DNA of 64,000 bases, taken from Lactobacillus amylovorus DSM 20531 (GTDB taxonomy: Bacteria; Bacillota; Bacilli; Lactobacillales; Lactobacillaceae). How positions within the stretch are numbered: the stretch's first letter is position 1; each line of letters opens with the position of its first letter. The position numbers and the translations under genes are program-made. The notes below the pieces were generated by a model, which searched no databases, was not told the DNA's origin, and was given only the letters and a program-made list of their open reading frames with translations. Positions 17,868 to 27,342 of this stretch are shown piece after piece. The stretch spans positions 1,178,001 through 1,242,000 of the forward strand of contig NZ_CP017706.1 of the NCBI RefSeq assembly GCF_002706375.1, in the 5' to 3' direction.

Positions 17868-18554
17868 TTAAGCTTCAATTTGAATATCAGTTGACTTATC
17901 CCAGTCCATTGGCAATTTGCCAACTTCTTTCAATTTATCAACGATTTGATCAAGTACGATTTCACGATCTTCTTCAGAAGACATGAAGTCATATTTGTCA
18001 CCATCAATTTCCATCTTTGGTGAGTAATCGTACTTGTCATACCATGGCTTGTAGTAGCGAAGCAATCTCTTGTAGTAGTCTTCAAGAGTTGAATCGTAGC
18101 TCAATTGTTCGTATGGACGGCCACGTTTTTGAATACGTTTAATCATTGTGTCGTAAGAAACGTTGATGTGAACAAGCAAGTCAGGGTTCTTCTTAGGCAT
18201 TCTGTCTAATTCACCCATCATATTGTGTAAAAGTTCATAGTAAGTGTCGACTTCCTCAGGAGTGGCACGACCAATGTCAGCGTTCATTTGGAAGAAGAGC
18301 GCATCTTCATAGATAGAGCGGTCCAACACGTTATTATCTTGAGTCAATGCGTCTTTAATACTGTGAAAGCGTGTATTCAAGAAATATACTTGCAATAAGA
18401 ATGCGTACTTTTTAGGATCAGCGTAGAAAAGTGGCAAAACTGGGTTGTCATCAACACTTTCGTAGAATGGCTTAGTTCCTAAATATTTGGATAAAATACC
18501 TGTTAAACTGGATTTACCGGCTCCAATTGGCCCGCTTAAAACAATAACTGTCAT
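17868..18554 (-). CDS. Deoxyguanosine kinase-type deoxynucleoside kinase
   Basis: 228 aa from the ATG at 18554 (RBS AAGGA; an upstream in-frame GTG is less likely). P-loop GPIGAGKSS at 9-17, [11 protein letters not shown], and an Arg-rich lid (KRGRPYEQ). Lactobacillus acidophilus-group species carry tandem dak-dgk genes whose products form a heterodimer phosphorylating dAdo/dCyd and dGuo. Gene order (downstream member) and the slightly longer product match dGK. Role: salvage of purine deoxynucleosides to dNMPs. Confidence 0.85.
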   Translation of the reverse strand: MTVIVLSGPIGAGKSSLTGILSKYLGTKPFYESVDDNPVLPLFYADPKKYAFLLQVYFLNTRFHSIKDALTQDNNVLDRSIYEDALFFQMNADIGRATPEEVDTYYELLHNMMGELDRMPKKNPDLLVHINVSYDTMIKRIQKRGRPYEQLSYDSTLEDYYKRLLRYYKPWYDKYDYSPKMEIDGDKYDFMSSEEDREIVLDQIVDKLKEVGKLPMDWDKSTDIQIEA

Positions 18555-18578
18555 CACGTTCCTTCTTTTTTATTAAGA

Positions 18579-19226
18579 CTATAAGTTGCCGATTTGGTGC
18601 AACTTATCATCAATTTCAGACAATACTTCTCTTTGAGCATCCATGTTAGTAACGAAATCAAGCTTATTGCCATCGATTTTCATCTTAGGGGATGCATTGT
18701 AGTGTTCATACCATGGTTCGTAGTATTTCAAAAGGCGAGCATAGTAATCCTTTAAACCTGGATCAGTGCTGATTTGTTCAAAGGATCTGCCGCGTTTCTT
18801 AATTCTAGCAAGCATAGTATCAAGGGAAACATGGATGTAGATAAGCAAATCTGGCTTCTTACTTGGATTGCCAGGGGTATCTTCCATCATGTTTTCAAGC
18901 AAATCGTCATAGATCTTGAATTCTGTAGGATCAGCGACCTTGCTGTCAGCGTTCATCTTAAAGAACAATGCATCTTCATAGATAGAACGGTCAGAAACAC
19001 TGTTTTTCTCCTTAATAGCTTGGTTAATTTGTGCTAAACGGTGGTTAAGTAAGTATGTATTGAGCAAAAAGGTGTAACGCTTCATGTCCTTGTAGTACAA
19101 AGGAAGTACTCGGTTGCTGTCGACGCCTTCGTAAAAGGCTTGCGTACCTAAATGTTCAGCTAAAATACTGGTTAAACTGGATTTACCGGCTCCAATTGGC
19201 CCACTTAAAACAATAACTTGAATCAC
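18579..19226 (-). CDS. Deoxyadenosine kinase-type deoxynucleoside kinase
   Basis: 215 aa, GTG start. P-loop [20 protein letters not shown] and KKRGRSFEQ lid, about as in the downstream paralogue. Length and position match the dAK subunit of the dAK/dGK heterodimer. Co-transcribed with dGK, 24-bp gap. The paralogues keep near-identical DNA around the P-loop codons (compare 18500-18550 with 19170-19220), consistent with recent duplication or gene conversion. Confidence 0.85.
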   Translation of the reverse strand: MIQVIVLSGPIGAGKSSLTSILAEHLGTQAFYEGVDSNRVLPLYYKDMKRYTFLLNTYLLNHRLAQINQAIKEKNSVSDRSIYEDALFFKMNADSKVADPTEFKIYDDLLENMMEDTPGNPSKKPDLLIYIHVSLDTMLARIKKRGRSFEQISTDPGLKDYYARLLKYYEPWYEHYNASPKMKIDGNKLDFVTNMDAQREVLSEIDDKLHQIGNL

Positions 19227-19356
19227 ATTCTTTCTACTATATATTGGGTTGCTTTAATAGTTTAGTCAATATCTGGTAGTGGTGCAAGGATTTTTTTAAT
19301 TAGGTAAAAATCAGAATTGTCAATATGTTAGGGATAAAAAACGGATAGGATTGAAA

Positions 19357-19389
19357 AAAACGGCTAGGCAAGTTTGCCTACCCGTTTTT
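19357..19389 (-). terminator. nagB terminator
   Basis: CGGcTAGGCAA/TTGCCTAcCCG stem with T-run on the minus strand. Confidence 0.8.
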
Positions 19390-19404
19390 CTATTGGTATT
19401 GTTT

Positions 19405-20124
19405 TTAGTTCTTGTATTTGTCATCCAATTCTTGAGCAGCTGCTTCGTCAACGATAACAGTTACATCTGGGTGCTTTTGTAAAATTGATGCAGGAACTTC
19501 TTCAGTAATAGGTCCTTCGATCATTTCTTTGATAGCTTTAGCTTTCTTTTCACCAAAAGCCATCAAAATGATCTTCTTGGATTGCATAATGTTAGCAGTA
19601 CCCATGCAGATAGCGCTCTTTGGTACTTCATCTTCATTGTCGAAGAAACGAGAGTTGGCCTTAATTGTGTTTTCAGTTAATTTAACTTCGTGAGTACCGA
19701 TGTCAAATGGAGTACCTGGTTCATTGAAGGCAATGTGACCATTACGGCCGATACCTAATAATTGAATGTCGATAGGATTTTCTTTAATGATTTGATCGTA
19801 TTCTTTGCAAACTGCAGGAATATCTTTTGCCATACCATTAGGAATGTAAGATTTCTTAAATGGCTTCTTATCAAATAAGTGTTTTTGCATGAAATAATGG
19901 TAACTTTGAGGATTGTCTGGTGTTAAGCCAACATATTCATCAAGGTTGATACTAGTAAGATTTTCACAGTTAAGGTCGCTCTTTACCCAGTTTTGGTAAA
20001 GAGTTTCAGGGGTAGAACCAGTTGCTAAGCCTAAGACCTTAGCACCGTTCTTAATACCTTTTTCAAAAATTTCGAATGCTTTTGCTCCGCCTTGAATTTT
20101 GTTTTCTGTAACAATAACTTTCAT
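19405..20124 (-). CDS. nagB: Glucosamine-6-phosphate deaminase
   Basis: 239 aa, typical of the short Gram-positive NagB. Motifs: [12 protein letters not shown] (phosphate loop), [22 protein letters not shown] with catalytic His. Converts GlcN6P to fructose-6-P and ammonia, linking amino-sugar catabolism to glycolysis. RBS GAGGAGG. Two dre-type operators over its promoter indicate control by a NagR/DasR-like GntR regulator that is not in this window. Confidence 0.95.
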   Translation of the reverse strand: MKVIVTENKIQGGAKAFEIFEKGIKNGAKVLGLATGSTPETLYQNWVKSDLNCENLTSINLDEYVGLTPDNPQSYHYFMQKHLFDKKPFKKSYIPNGMAKDIPAVCKEYDQIIKENPIDIQLLGIGRNGHIAFNEPGTPFDIGTHEVKLTENTIKANSRFFDNEDEVPKSAICMGTANIMQSKKIILMAFGEKKAKAIKEMIEGPITEEVPASILQKHPDVTVIVDEAAAQELDDKYKN

Positions 20125-20142
20125 AATAAATCCTCCTCATTT

Positions 20143-20185
20143 ACTGGTCTAGTCCATTATAAAATGGAATAGACCAGTTTGTCAA
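20143..20185 (-). promoter_or_regulatory. nagB promoter with two dre (NagR) operators
   Basis: ACTGGTCTAGTCCATT (20143-20158) and AATGGAATAGACCAGT (20163-20178) are dre-like sites in inverted orientation, centres 20 bp apart. Minus-strand -35 TTGACA (20180-20185), 18-bp spacer, -10 TATAAT: one operator fills the spacer, the other follows the -10. Confidence 0.85.
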
Positions 20186-20244
20186 TTAAATAAAAAGAAA
20201 TATTCTTAACTATGTTAGAATTTGAGTAAAGGAAGTGAATAAGG

Positions 20245-21072
20245 ATGGATTTTGAAAAATTAACGGGATTAGGTATAGGTACATGGAAGATTGGTGAAGA
20301 ACCCAGAAAAAAAGATGAAGAAATAGCCGCAATCCGTTATGGACTGGATCATGGGATAAACATTATTGATACAGCCGAGATGTACGGTGAAGGTAAAAGC
20401 GAGAAGTTGGTAGGTGAAGCCATTAAAGGCTATGATAGAAGCAAATTATTTTTGATTTCAAAATTCTATCCCTATCATGCAACGCCAGAATTAGAATGCC
20501 ATAGTTTGGAAGCTAGTTTGGAAAGACTAGGCACAGATTATTTGGATCTCTATTTACTTCACTGGCGTGGCAATCATCGCTTATCTGATACAATTCGTGG
20601 CCTTGAAGCTTTGCAAAAAGAAGGTTTGATTCGTCATTGGGGCGTTTCAAACTTCGATACTAGCGATATGAAGGAACTTTTCACGGTACCTGGTGGAGAT
20701 AAATGTTTTGCCAATGAAGACCTGTACAATTTAAATGAGCGAGGAACCGAGTATGACTTACAAGATTGGCAAAAAAAGCATGGTGTAAGTTTTATCGGCT
20801 ATTCACCGTTTAATTCGGGTGCTGGCGATACGATTCGCATTACGCGTAATTTGAAAATTGTTGCGCGTGATCATGGCGTTACGCCACATCAGATTATGCT
20901 TGCTTGGACAATGCGCAATGGCAATGTTTTAGCTATTCCTAAGGCTGCCAAGATCAAGCATATGAAGGAAAACATTGAAGCCCAGAATATCAAATTAACT
21001 GAGGATGAGCTTCGTTTGATTAATAGTGATTTTCCTGTTCCTACTGAAAAAACTCCGCTAGCAGTGATCTAA
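20245..21072 (+). CDS. Aldo/keto reductase
   Basis: 275 aa, full TIM-barrel length. Catalytic tetrad visible: Asp in IIDTAEMYGEG, Tyr46, Lys in ISKFYP, His in LLHW. C-terminal NADP-binding part contains the RITR…IPKAAK segment. Closest in look to the YeaE/2,5-diketogluconate reductase-like group; the substrate is unknown. RBS AAAGGAAG. Monocistronic, followed by the 21070-21115 inverted repeat. Confidence 0.88.
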   Translation: MDFEKLTGLGIGTWKIGEEPRKKDEEIAAIRYGLDHGINIIDTAEMYGEGKSEKLVGEAIKGYDRSKLFLISKFYPYHATPELECHSLEASLERLGTDYLDLYLLHWRGNHRLSDTIRGLEALQKEGLIRHWGVSNFDTSDMKELFTVPGGDKCFANEDLYNLNERGTEYDLQDWQKKHGVSFIGYSPFNSGAGDTIRITRNLKIVARDHGVTPHQIMLAWTMRNGNVLAIPKAAKIKHMKENIEAQNIKLTEDELRLINSDFPVPTEKTPLAVI

Positions 21073-21075
21073 TTA

Positions 21076-21117
21076 CAAGATATAGTATTTGAAAAAGATA
21101 CTATTCACTATATCTTG
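21076..21117 (+). terminator. Inverted repeat after the aldo/keto reductase
   Basis: ACAAGATATAGT and ACTATATCTTGT are perfect 12-bp arms around an A-rich loop. There is no clean T-run, so termination is likely but not certain. The right arm runs into a DnaA box. Confidence 0.5.
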
Positions 21118-21166
21118 TGGATAACTTTGTGCATATGTGTAAAAAATATCTGTTTCATGTGAAACA
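21116..21166. promoter_or_regulatory. DnaA box next to a parS-like palindrome
   Basis: TGTGGATAA (21116-21124) is the perfect reverse of the consensus DnaA box. TGTTTCATGTGAAACA (21151-21166) differs from the ParB site TGTTTCACGTGAAACA at one base. The palindrome is also the stem of the next terminator, so its role is ambiguous. Confidence 0.5.
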
Positions 21167-21178
21167 GATATTTTCTTT
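21143..21178 (-). terminator. Terminator of the BMP ABC transporter operon
   Basis: AAATATCTGTTTC/GAAACAGATATTT stem with A/T runs, directly after the last permease gene. Confidence 0.8.
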
Positions 21179-22134
21179 TATTTAGATTTGATGTAGTTAA
21201 CCCCGTCAGCTGCAGGTGCAACGGATTTTCCTAAGAAGAGGACTAAGACAATAATAGTAAGTACATAAGGTGCAATCTGCATGTAGACAGCTGGAATATT
21301 TGAGATAACTGGTAGTTGATTTCCAATAATACTTAAACTTTGTGCGAAACCGAAGAATAATGAGGAAAGCATTGCGCCAATTGGATTCCATTTACCAAAG
21401 ATTACAGCAGCTAAGGCCATGAAGCCTTGACCAACAATGGTTGAAATAGAGAAGTTACCTGCAATAGCTTCCGCAAAGATCGCACCACCAAGTCCGCCCA
21501 TGAAGCCAGAAGTTAAAACGCCGATATAGCGCATCTTGTAAACATTGATCCCCATAGTGTCGGCTGCTTGAGGATTTTCACCACAAGAGCGAAGGCGTAA
21601 ACCAAAACGCGTCTTATATAAAAGCCACCACATAAAAATTGCAAGAATAATGGCGATCCAGGCAGGAGCTGAAGTGTTCTTGAAGAAGATAGGCCCGATT
21701 ACAGGAATACTGCTTAAACCAGGAAAGCTGAAGTAACCGAAGTTGGCAGTAATATTTTTGGTTTGACCTTTATCATAAAGAGCTTTAATTAAGAATACGC
21801 CAATAGGTGGTGCCATGATGTTTAGCACTGTTCCTGAAATGATGTGGTCGGCGTGAAAGTTAATAGTTGCTACAGCATGAAGAATTGAAAAGATCAAGCC
21901 AGCAATACCACCGACTAAAGCACCGACCCACGGGGTTAAACTACTCATGGATGGAGCAAAGGTTAGGTTAAATACTATAGCGGCAAAAGCTCCTATAGTC
22001 ATAATTCCTTCAAGACCGATATTAACGATCCCAGAATTTTCACTATAGACACCGCCTAAGGAAGTAAGGATTAGTGGTGCAGAATAAACCAGTGTTGATG
22101 AAACAATTAAGGCCATTATGGTGATGAAGTTCAT
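21178..22134 (-). CDS. BMP-type (nucleoside) ABC transporter permease 2
   Basis: 318 aa, about 8-10 helices. Contains the ENSGIVNIGLEGIM motif near the N-terminus and GENPQAADTMGINVYKMRY plus GxxGGxxFAE, typical of the branched-chain/ribose/BMP permease family (YufQ, NupC-type). Its start overlaps the stop of permease 1 by 1 nt. It pairs with permease 1, the double-NBD ATPase and the BMP lipoproteins; in Lactococcus and Bacillus such systems import nucleosides. Confidence 0.88.
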   Translation of the reverse strand: MNFITIMALIVSSTLVYSAPLILTSLGGVYSENSGIVNIGLEGIMTIGAFAAIVFNLTFAPSMSSLTPWVGALVGGIAGLIFSILHAVATINFHADHIISGTVLNIMAPPIGVFLIKALYDKGQTKNITANFGYFSFPGLSSIPVIGPIFFKNTSAPAWIAIILAIFMWWLLYKTRFGLRLRSCGENPQAADTMGINVYKMRYIGVLTSGFMGGLGGAIFAEAIAGNFSISTIVGQGFMALAAVIFGKWNPIGAMLSSLFFGFAQSLSIIGNQLPVISNIPAVYMQIAPYVLTIIVLVLFLGKSVAPAADGVNYIKSK

Positions 22135-23285
22135 TAGTTGGTGCTCCCTTCAATTACTTTTTTACCAGGACCGTCGACACCATTGTTTGGTCCCTTTTCT
22201 TTACGGGTAGGGATGTAGTATTTACTTTTATTTTTCTTGGTTTTAAAGATTTTACCGATAACGTAGTTGATTGCGATAAAGAAAATGATAGCGGCAATTA
22301 CGATAGAAACGATTTCGTAAGGGATGCCGGCGATAGTTTGCATCCCCAAACCACCAATTTTTAAAACTGAGAATAAAATAGCAGCAATTAAAATGCCCCA
22401 AGCAGTTCCACCACCTAAAAGTGCAACTGAAAGGCCGTCCCAACCGATATCTACACTACTTGTTTGAGTGAAGTAGTTTTGGTATGTTCCCAAACCTTGT
22501 GCAACACCGCCAAGACCTGCGAATGCTCCCGAAATTAACATTGAAATAATAATGTTTTTCTTAGATGACATACCTGCGTAGCGACTGGCGAATGGATTAA
22601 GGCCAACTGCTTTGATTTCAAAACCGACAGTAGTTTTCTTCATGAAGTACCAGTAGAGAACTAAGCCAATAAGTGCTAAGAAGATACCACCATTGATTCG
22701 AGAATCTCCAAACATGGTTGATAACCAGCCGATTTTTAAACTGCCATTTGGAGAAATAGTTTTAGTGGTGTCAGTACCAATACGCAAGCTTGCAGGCATT
22801 ACTTGTTGCATCAAGTATTGGCAAACGTATAACACAATGTAGTTAAGCATGATAGTTGTAATAACTTCGTTGGTGCCAAATTGTGCTCTCAAGTATCCGG
22901 CAATTCCGGCAACGATAGCTCCGGCAATTGCACCGCTGATGATTGCAAATGGTAAAAGAATATAACCAGGTAATTTAGGAAAGGCAAGAACAATCCAAAT
23001 TGATGTCAGCCAACCAGCTTGTGCTTGTCCTGGTAAACCAATGTTGAAAAAGCCTGCTTTAGAAGCAATTGCAAAACCAACCGCAATAAAGATTAGGGGA
23101 GTGGCTTCTCTGATTGTTTCACCAATTCCGTTCATGTTGCCAAGCGCACTTGAAAACATTGAACTATAAGCTTCTATTGGGTTGTAGCTCCATGCGAGCA
23201 TGATCAACGCACCAACTAAAAATCCGGCAATAATTGAAACCGTTGGTACGAGTATATTTTTAACTTTAGGAGTGACTTTAATCAT
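22134..23285 (-). CDS. BMP-type (nucleoside) ABC transporter permease 1
   Basis: 383 aa. FNIGLPGQAQAG and GLNPFASRYAGMSSKKNI correspond to the paired permease motifs; the C-terminus is a charged tail (about 355-383). Starts within the last codons of the ATPase gene (8-bp overlap) and overlaps permease 2. Homologous to YufP/NupB-type permeases. Confidence 0.88.
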   Translation of the reverse strand: MIKVTPKVKNILVPTVSIIAGFLVGALIMLAWSYNPIEAYSSMFSSALGNMNGIGETIREATPLIFIAVGFAIASKAGFFNIGLPGQAQAGWLTSIWIVLAFPKLPGYILLPFAIISGAIAGAIVAGIAGYLRAQFGTNEVITTIMLNYIVLYVCQYLMQQVMPASLRIGTDTTKTISPNGSLKIGWLSTMFGDSRINGGIFLALIGLVLYWYFMKKTTVGFEIKAVGLNPFASRYAGMSSKKNIIISMLISGAFAGLGGVAQGLGTYQNYFTQTSSVDIGWDGLSVALLGGGTAWGILIAAILFSVLKIGGLGMQTIAGIPYEIVSIVIAAIIFFIAINYVIGKIFKTKKNKSKYYIPTRKEKGPNNGVDGPGKKVIEGSTN

Positions 23286-24816
23286 TCACTGCTCCTTCTT
23301 TCTTGATTCCAGTCATTAAGAGACCGAGCTCTGTATCGTTTGTGTCTTCAGGTTTAACTTCTCCTGAGATTTTTCCGTCGTGCAATACTGCGATTCGATC
23401 AGACAATTGCATGATTTCATCCAGCTCATATGACACAAGCAAGACGGCCTTTCCTGCATCTCGTTCTGCTAAAAGCTGCTTATGAATATATTCGATAGCG
23501 CCGACGTCTAATCCACGTGTTGGTTGGAAAGCGATAATTAAATCACTATTTCGATCTAATTCTCTAGCAATGATTGCTTTTTGTTGGTTACCACCTGAAA
23601 GATCACTTGCTGGCAGTTCAGCGCTGGTAGTTCGAATGTCGTATTTTTTAATTAACTCTTCGGCATGTTCATAGATTGCTTGATGGTTGATGATTCCGTG
23701 TTTTGAATATGGTTGCTTGTAGTAAGTTTGCAAAACCAGATTTTCAGCTAATGGAAGATTTAAGATCAGGCCGTATTTTTGACGGTCGGCAGGGATGTGA
23801 GCAACCCCAGCTTCAGTTATTTGACGAACTTTTTTATTCGTCATATTTTGACCATTGATGATTACTTTACCGCCATTAACGTGACGCAACCCTGTGATTG
23901 CTTCGACAAGCTCATCTTGACCGTTACCGTCGATTCCGGCTAAGCCTAAGATTTCACCACCATGAATGTTAAGCGAAAGCTTTTTGACGGCGAATGAGCC
24001 ACGAGTATTTTTAACCTTCAGATTTTCAACTTTAAGGATTTCACGTCCTAGCTTTACGCTCTTTTTGTTAAGCTTCATGTTAACGTGGTGGCCAACCATT
24101 AATTCAGCCAAACGATTATCGTCAACGTTAGCTACTTCAAAAGTACCAACATCGCGTCCGCGGCGAATAATAGTTACTTGATCTTCCACTGCCTTGATTT
24201 CACTAAGCTTGTGCGTGATCAGAATGATTGATTTTCCTTCTTTAGCTAAGTTTTTGATAATTTGAATAAACTCAGTGATTTCTTGTGGAGTTAAAACCGC
24301 AGTAGGTTCGTCGAAGATAAGGATGTCAGCACCACGGTAGAGCACTTTAAGGATTTCTACTCGTTGTTGTTGAGCAACAGTAATATTTGAAATTTGAGCA
24401 TCAGGATCAATTGCGAGGCCGTATTTTTCGGAGAGTTTTAAGATTTGTTCGCGTGCCTTTCTTATATTAAGGACAATGCCATTAGTAGGTTCATGACCTA
24501 AAATAATGTTTTCTAATACTGTGAATGATTCCATCAACATGAAGTGCTGGTGAACCATACCAATACCGAGTTCTTTTGCTTTAGTTGGGCTATTAATTTC
24601 TACTTTTTTACCTTTTACAAAAATTTCACCAGAAGTAGGTTCAAGCAGTCCTGATAAAATGCGCATCAAAGTAGATTTACCAGCACCGTTTTCACCAAGT
24701 AAGGCTAAAATTTCACCTTGATGAAGTGTGAGGTTGATATCGTCATTGGCTTTAAAATCACCGAATTTTTTAACGATATGTCTCATTTCAATTGCATTTG
24801 TTTTTTCTGTCGTCAT
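23278..24816 (-). CDS. BMP-type (nucleoside) ABC transporter ATPase, two fused NBDs
   Basis: 512 aa with tandem nucleotide-binding domains as in RbsA/YufO. NBD1 has Walker A GENGAGKSTL (41-50) and Walker B LIFDEPTAVL. Its signature region is VAQQQRVEILKVLYRG, which is atypical. NBD2 (about 260-512) has degenerate Walker A GIDGNGQDEL and signature LSGGNQQK. The asymmetry is normal for this family. Separated from the upstream BMP gene by a hairpin that may trim downstream expression. Confidence 0.92.
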   Translation of the reverse strand: MTTEKTNAIEMRHIVKKFGDFKANDDINLTLHQGEILALLGENGAGKSTLMRILSGLLEPTSGEIFVKGKKVEINSPTKAKELGIGMVHQHFMLMESFTVLENIILGHEPTNGIVLNIRKAREQILKLSEKYGLAIDPDAQISNITVAQQQRVEILKVLYRGADILIFDEPTAVLTPQEITEFIQIIKNLAKEGKSIILITHKLSEIKAVEDQVTIIRRGRDVGTFEVANVDDNRLAELMVGHHVNMKLNKKSVKLGREILKVENLKVKNTRGSFAVKKLSLNIHGGEILGLAGIDGNGQDELVEAITGLRHVNGGKVIINGQNMTNKKVRQITEAGVAHIPADRQKYGLILNLPLAENLVLQTYYKQPYSKHGIINHQAIYEHAEELIKKYDIRTTSAELPASDLSGGNQQKAIIARELDRNSDLIIAFQPTRGLDVGAIEYIHKQLLAERDAGKAVLLVSYELDEIMQLSDRIAVLHDGKISGEVKPEDTNDTELGLLMTGIKKEGAVND

Positions 24817-24838
24817 ATTTTATCTTTCTATGAATAAA

Positions 24839-24864
24839 AACTCTTCACTAAAAAGTGAAGAGTT
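24839..24864 (-). terminator. Intra-operon hairpin between BMP gene and ATPase
   Basis: AACTCTTCACT/AGTGAAGAGTT, 11 bp. Followed by only a short T stretch on the minus strand, so it is probably a partial terminator giving more binding protein than transporter. Confidence 0.6.
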
Positions 24865-24881
24865 CAATGGATACTAAGTTT

Positions 24882-25967
24882 TTACTTAGAAGGAGCGGTA
24901 GCAACCTTGATTTTGCCGTCAATAATTTGCGTACGTGCTTTTTGAACTGCTGCCCAAGTCTTAGCGTCTAAATTACCTTTGGTGATAGAAACACCATTGC
25001 CTTTTAAGCTGTAAACTAAGTGCTTGCCGCCAGGGAACTTGCCCTTGTAAGCATCGTTGGCAATGCTCTTAGTAGCGATGTTCAAACCTTTCAATACGGA
25101 AGTTAAAGTAAGGTTTTCTTTCTTGCCATCTTTTGAAGTGTAGTTACCCAAGTTGCTTTGGTCAACGTCAACACCGATTACCCAAACCTTCTTTGAAGCT
25201 GGACGAGCTTGGTCATAGTCTTTAGCTTCTTGGAACACACCATTACCAGCATTACCAGCTGCTTGGTAGATGATGTCTGCTTTGTTTGCGTACATTGATT
25301 GAGCAATTGATTTTGCTTTATCAGTTGAAGTGAAGTTACCAATGTATTGAGTTTGAACAGAGATCTTCTTGTGAAGAGCTTTGGCACCATCTGCAACACC
25401 TTGCTTAAAGCCTGCTTCGAATAAGTCGATTACGGCTGACTTTGCACCACCGATGAAACCAACCTTGTTAGTCTTGGTAGTGTAAGCAGCAGCTAAACCA
25501 CCTAAGTATGATGATTGGTTACTTTCGAAAGTGGCAGAAGCGACGTTCTTTTGGCCAGATACGACACTATCTACGATAACGAAGTTCTTCTTAGGATTCT
25601 TTTGTGCAGCTTCTTTAACTGCGTCTGCTAATTGGAAACCTACACCGAAGATTGTTTGATAGCCTGCTTTTGCAGCTTGGTCGAAGTTAGGGGTGTAATC
25701 TGCAGCACTACTTGATTGGAAATATTGGTAGCCGCCGCGGCCCTTTTGTAAGTTGTGTTCCTTACCGTAGGCCTTGAAACCTTCCCATGCAGCTTGGTTG
25801 AATGAGTGGTCATCCACACCGTTTTCGTCAGTGATTAAAGCTATACCGTGTTTAGTGTCTTTGTTAGCTGTTTGGTTGCTCTTTTTACCTGAGCAAGCAG
25901 TAAGTACTAAACCAACTGAAGCTAAAACGATACCGAATGAAAAGACTTTTTTGAACTTTGAGTTCAT
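24882..25967 (-). CDS. BMP-family nucleoside-binding lipoprotein 1
   Basis: About 361 aa from the ATG at 25967; the longer in-frame TTG lies inside the ribosome site GGAGG. Lipobox LTACSG. Mature BMP/Med fold: ITDENGVDDHSFNQAAWEG, GVGFQLADAVKEAA, VGFIGG, and VWVIGVDVDQSNLG. Captures purine or pyrimidine nucleosides for the ABC transporter directly downstream. About half identical by eye to lipoprotein 2. Confidence 0.9.
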   Translation of the reverse strand: MNSKFKKVFSFGIVLASVGLVLTACSGKKSNQTANKDTKHGIALITDENGVDDHSFNQAAWEGFKAYGKEHNLQKGRGGYQYFQSSSAADYTPNFDQAAKAGYQTIFGVGFQLADAVKEAAQKNPKKNFVIVDSVVSGQKNVASATFESNQSSYLGGLAAAYTTKTNKVGFIGGAKSAVIDLFEAGFKQGVADGAKALHKKISVQTQYIGNFTSTDKAKSIAQSMYANKADIIYQAAGNAGNGVFQEAKDYDQARPASKKVWVIGVDVDQSNLGNYTSKDGKKENLTLTSVLKGLNIATKSIANDAYKGKFPGGKHLVYSLKGNGVSITKGNLDAKTWAAVQKARTQIIDGKIKVATAPSK

Positions 25968-26140
25968 TTGAAAATGTACCTCCAAAAATATATGCGAATG
26001 ATTTAATAAAATAATACAGAATAATACGTATTACGTCAATATAATGCTAAAAAATAGTCCGTTTAAAATTAAATATTCGCATTGTACTAATAATTCATTA
26101 AAATAAAAAGCGAACGTTAAGAACTGTGTAAGTTTTTAAA

Positions 26141-26176
26141 ATAAAAACCTATCTGAATATATAAATCCAGATAGGC
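26141..26176 (-). terminator. Terminator of BMP lipoprotein 2
   Basis: CCTATCTG/CAGATAGG stem, minus-strand tail TTTTTATTTT. Confidence 0.75.
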
Positions 26177-26182
26177 TTAATT

Positions 26183-27223
26183 CTATATTTTGATTTTTCC
26201 AGCTAATATTTTGTTTCTAGCTATTTGAACATATTTCCAAGTGGCAGGATCTATTTGACCAGGTAGGATAGAAACTGCATTATTTTTTAAATCATAGGTA
26301 ATCGTTTTTCCACCAGGAAATTCATCTTGATAGCTGCGACTGGCAATATCCTTGGTAGCTACATTAATTCCGGTAATTACAGACGTTAAAACGAAGTTAG
26401 CTTCTTGGCCGCCTTTAGCATCATATTTGCCCAAGTCAGATTGATTGGCATCAACACCAATTACCCAAACTCGATCTTTGGCAGGACGGGCTTGATTGAT
26501 GAATCTAGCTTCTTGGAATAGACCACTTCCGGCTTTTCCGGCTGCATGGAAAATAATATCTGCGTCTTTGCCATACATACTTGCGGCTATAGTTCTGGCC
26601 TTAAATGTATTAGTGAAATTACCAATATTTTGGCTATAAATAGTGACTTTCTTGTGCATCTTTTTAGCTTGATTGTTTACGCCCTTAGTAAATCCATGCT
26701 TAAATGAACGAATCACACTACTATTTTCGCCACCAATAAAACCAATTTTTCCAGTTTTAGTTTGACTTGCTGCTGCAACGCCAGCTAAATATGCGCCTTC
26801 GTCTTTTCTAAATCTTACAGAAGCAATATTAGGATAACCCTTGATAGTGTCATCCATGATGACAAAGTTTTTGTTAGGATGCTTTTTTGCGGCAGAAGTA
26901 ATGGCTGATTTTGCTTCGCTACCAAGACCAAAAATAGTTTGATATTTTTGCTTGATCGCTTTATTAATACCAGTTTTCAAGTCATCTTTGTCTTTAATTT
27001 GAAAGTATTGATAGCCATCTGCACCTTTGTTTAATTTATATTCTGTGCCGTAATCTTCCAGTCCTTCCCAAGCTGATTGATTAAAAGAGTGATCGTTGAT
27101 CTTGCCATCCGTAATCAACGCGGCAGACTTGGAGACACTGTTATCCGTATTGTTTGAAGTAGAGCACGCAGAGAGGGTGCCCATTGCTAATAGAACTACT
27201 AAAAATAATTTTTTGAAACGCAT
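26183..27223 (-). CDS. BMP-family nucleoside-binding lipoprotein 2
   Basis: 346 aa from the ATG at 27223 (RBS AAAGGAA; the longer reading lacks a ribosome site). Lipobox LSACST. Conserved KINDHSFNQSAWEG, FGLGSEAKSAI, IGFIGGENS, VWVIGVDANQSDLG. A second receptor with its own terminator, presumably feeding the same transporter with different specificity or expression. Confidence 0.88.
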   Translation of the reverse strand: MRFKKLFLVVLLAMGTLSACSTSNNTDNSVSKSAALITDGKINDHSFNQSAWEGLEDYGTEYKLNKGADGYQYFQIKDKDDLKTGINKAIKQKYQTIFGLGSEAKSAITSAAKKHPNKNFVIMDDTIKGYPNIASVRFRKDEGAYLAGVAAASQTKTGKIGFIGGENSSVIRSFKHGFTKGVNNQAKKMHKKVTIYSQNIGNFTNTFKARTIAASMYGKDADIIFHAAGKAGSGLFQEARFINQARPAKDRVWVIGVDANQSDLGKYDAKGGQEANFVLTSVITGINVATKDIASRSYQDEFPGGKTITYDLKNNAVSILPGQIDPATWKYVQIARNKILAGKIKI

Positions 27224-27342
27224 ATAAATTCCTTTTCTTAATCTGTACTTATTGTACAAGAACCAAGGTGTTTTTACTGAAAAAATTATTCATTTATGAT
27301 TTAATTTAATGTTGCCGAAACAAAATGAATTGGAGAGATTGA

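Noticed and set aside
26040..26120. GCGAA-containing sites upstream of BMP lipoprotein 1
   Set aside because: Weak similarity to PurBoxes in A/T-rich DNA; no consistent pair.
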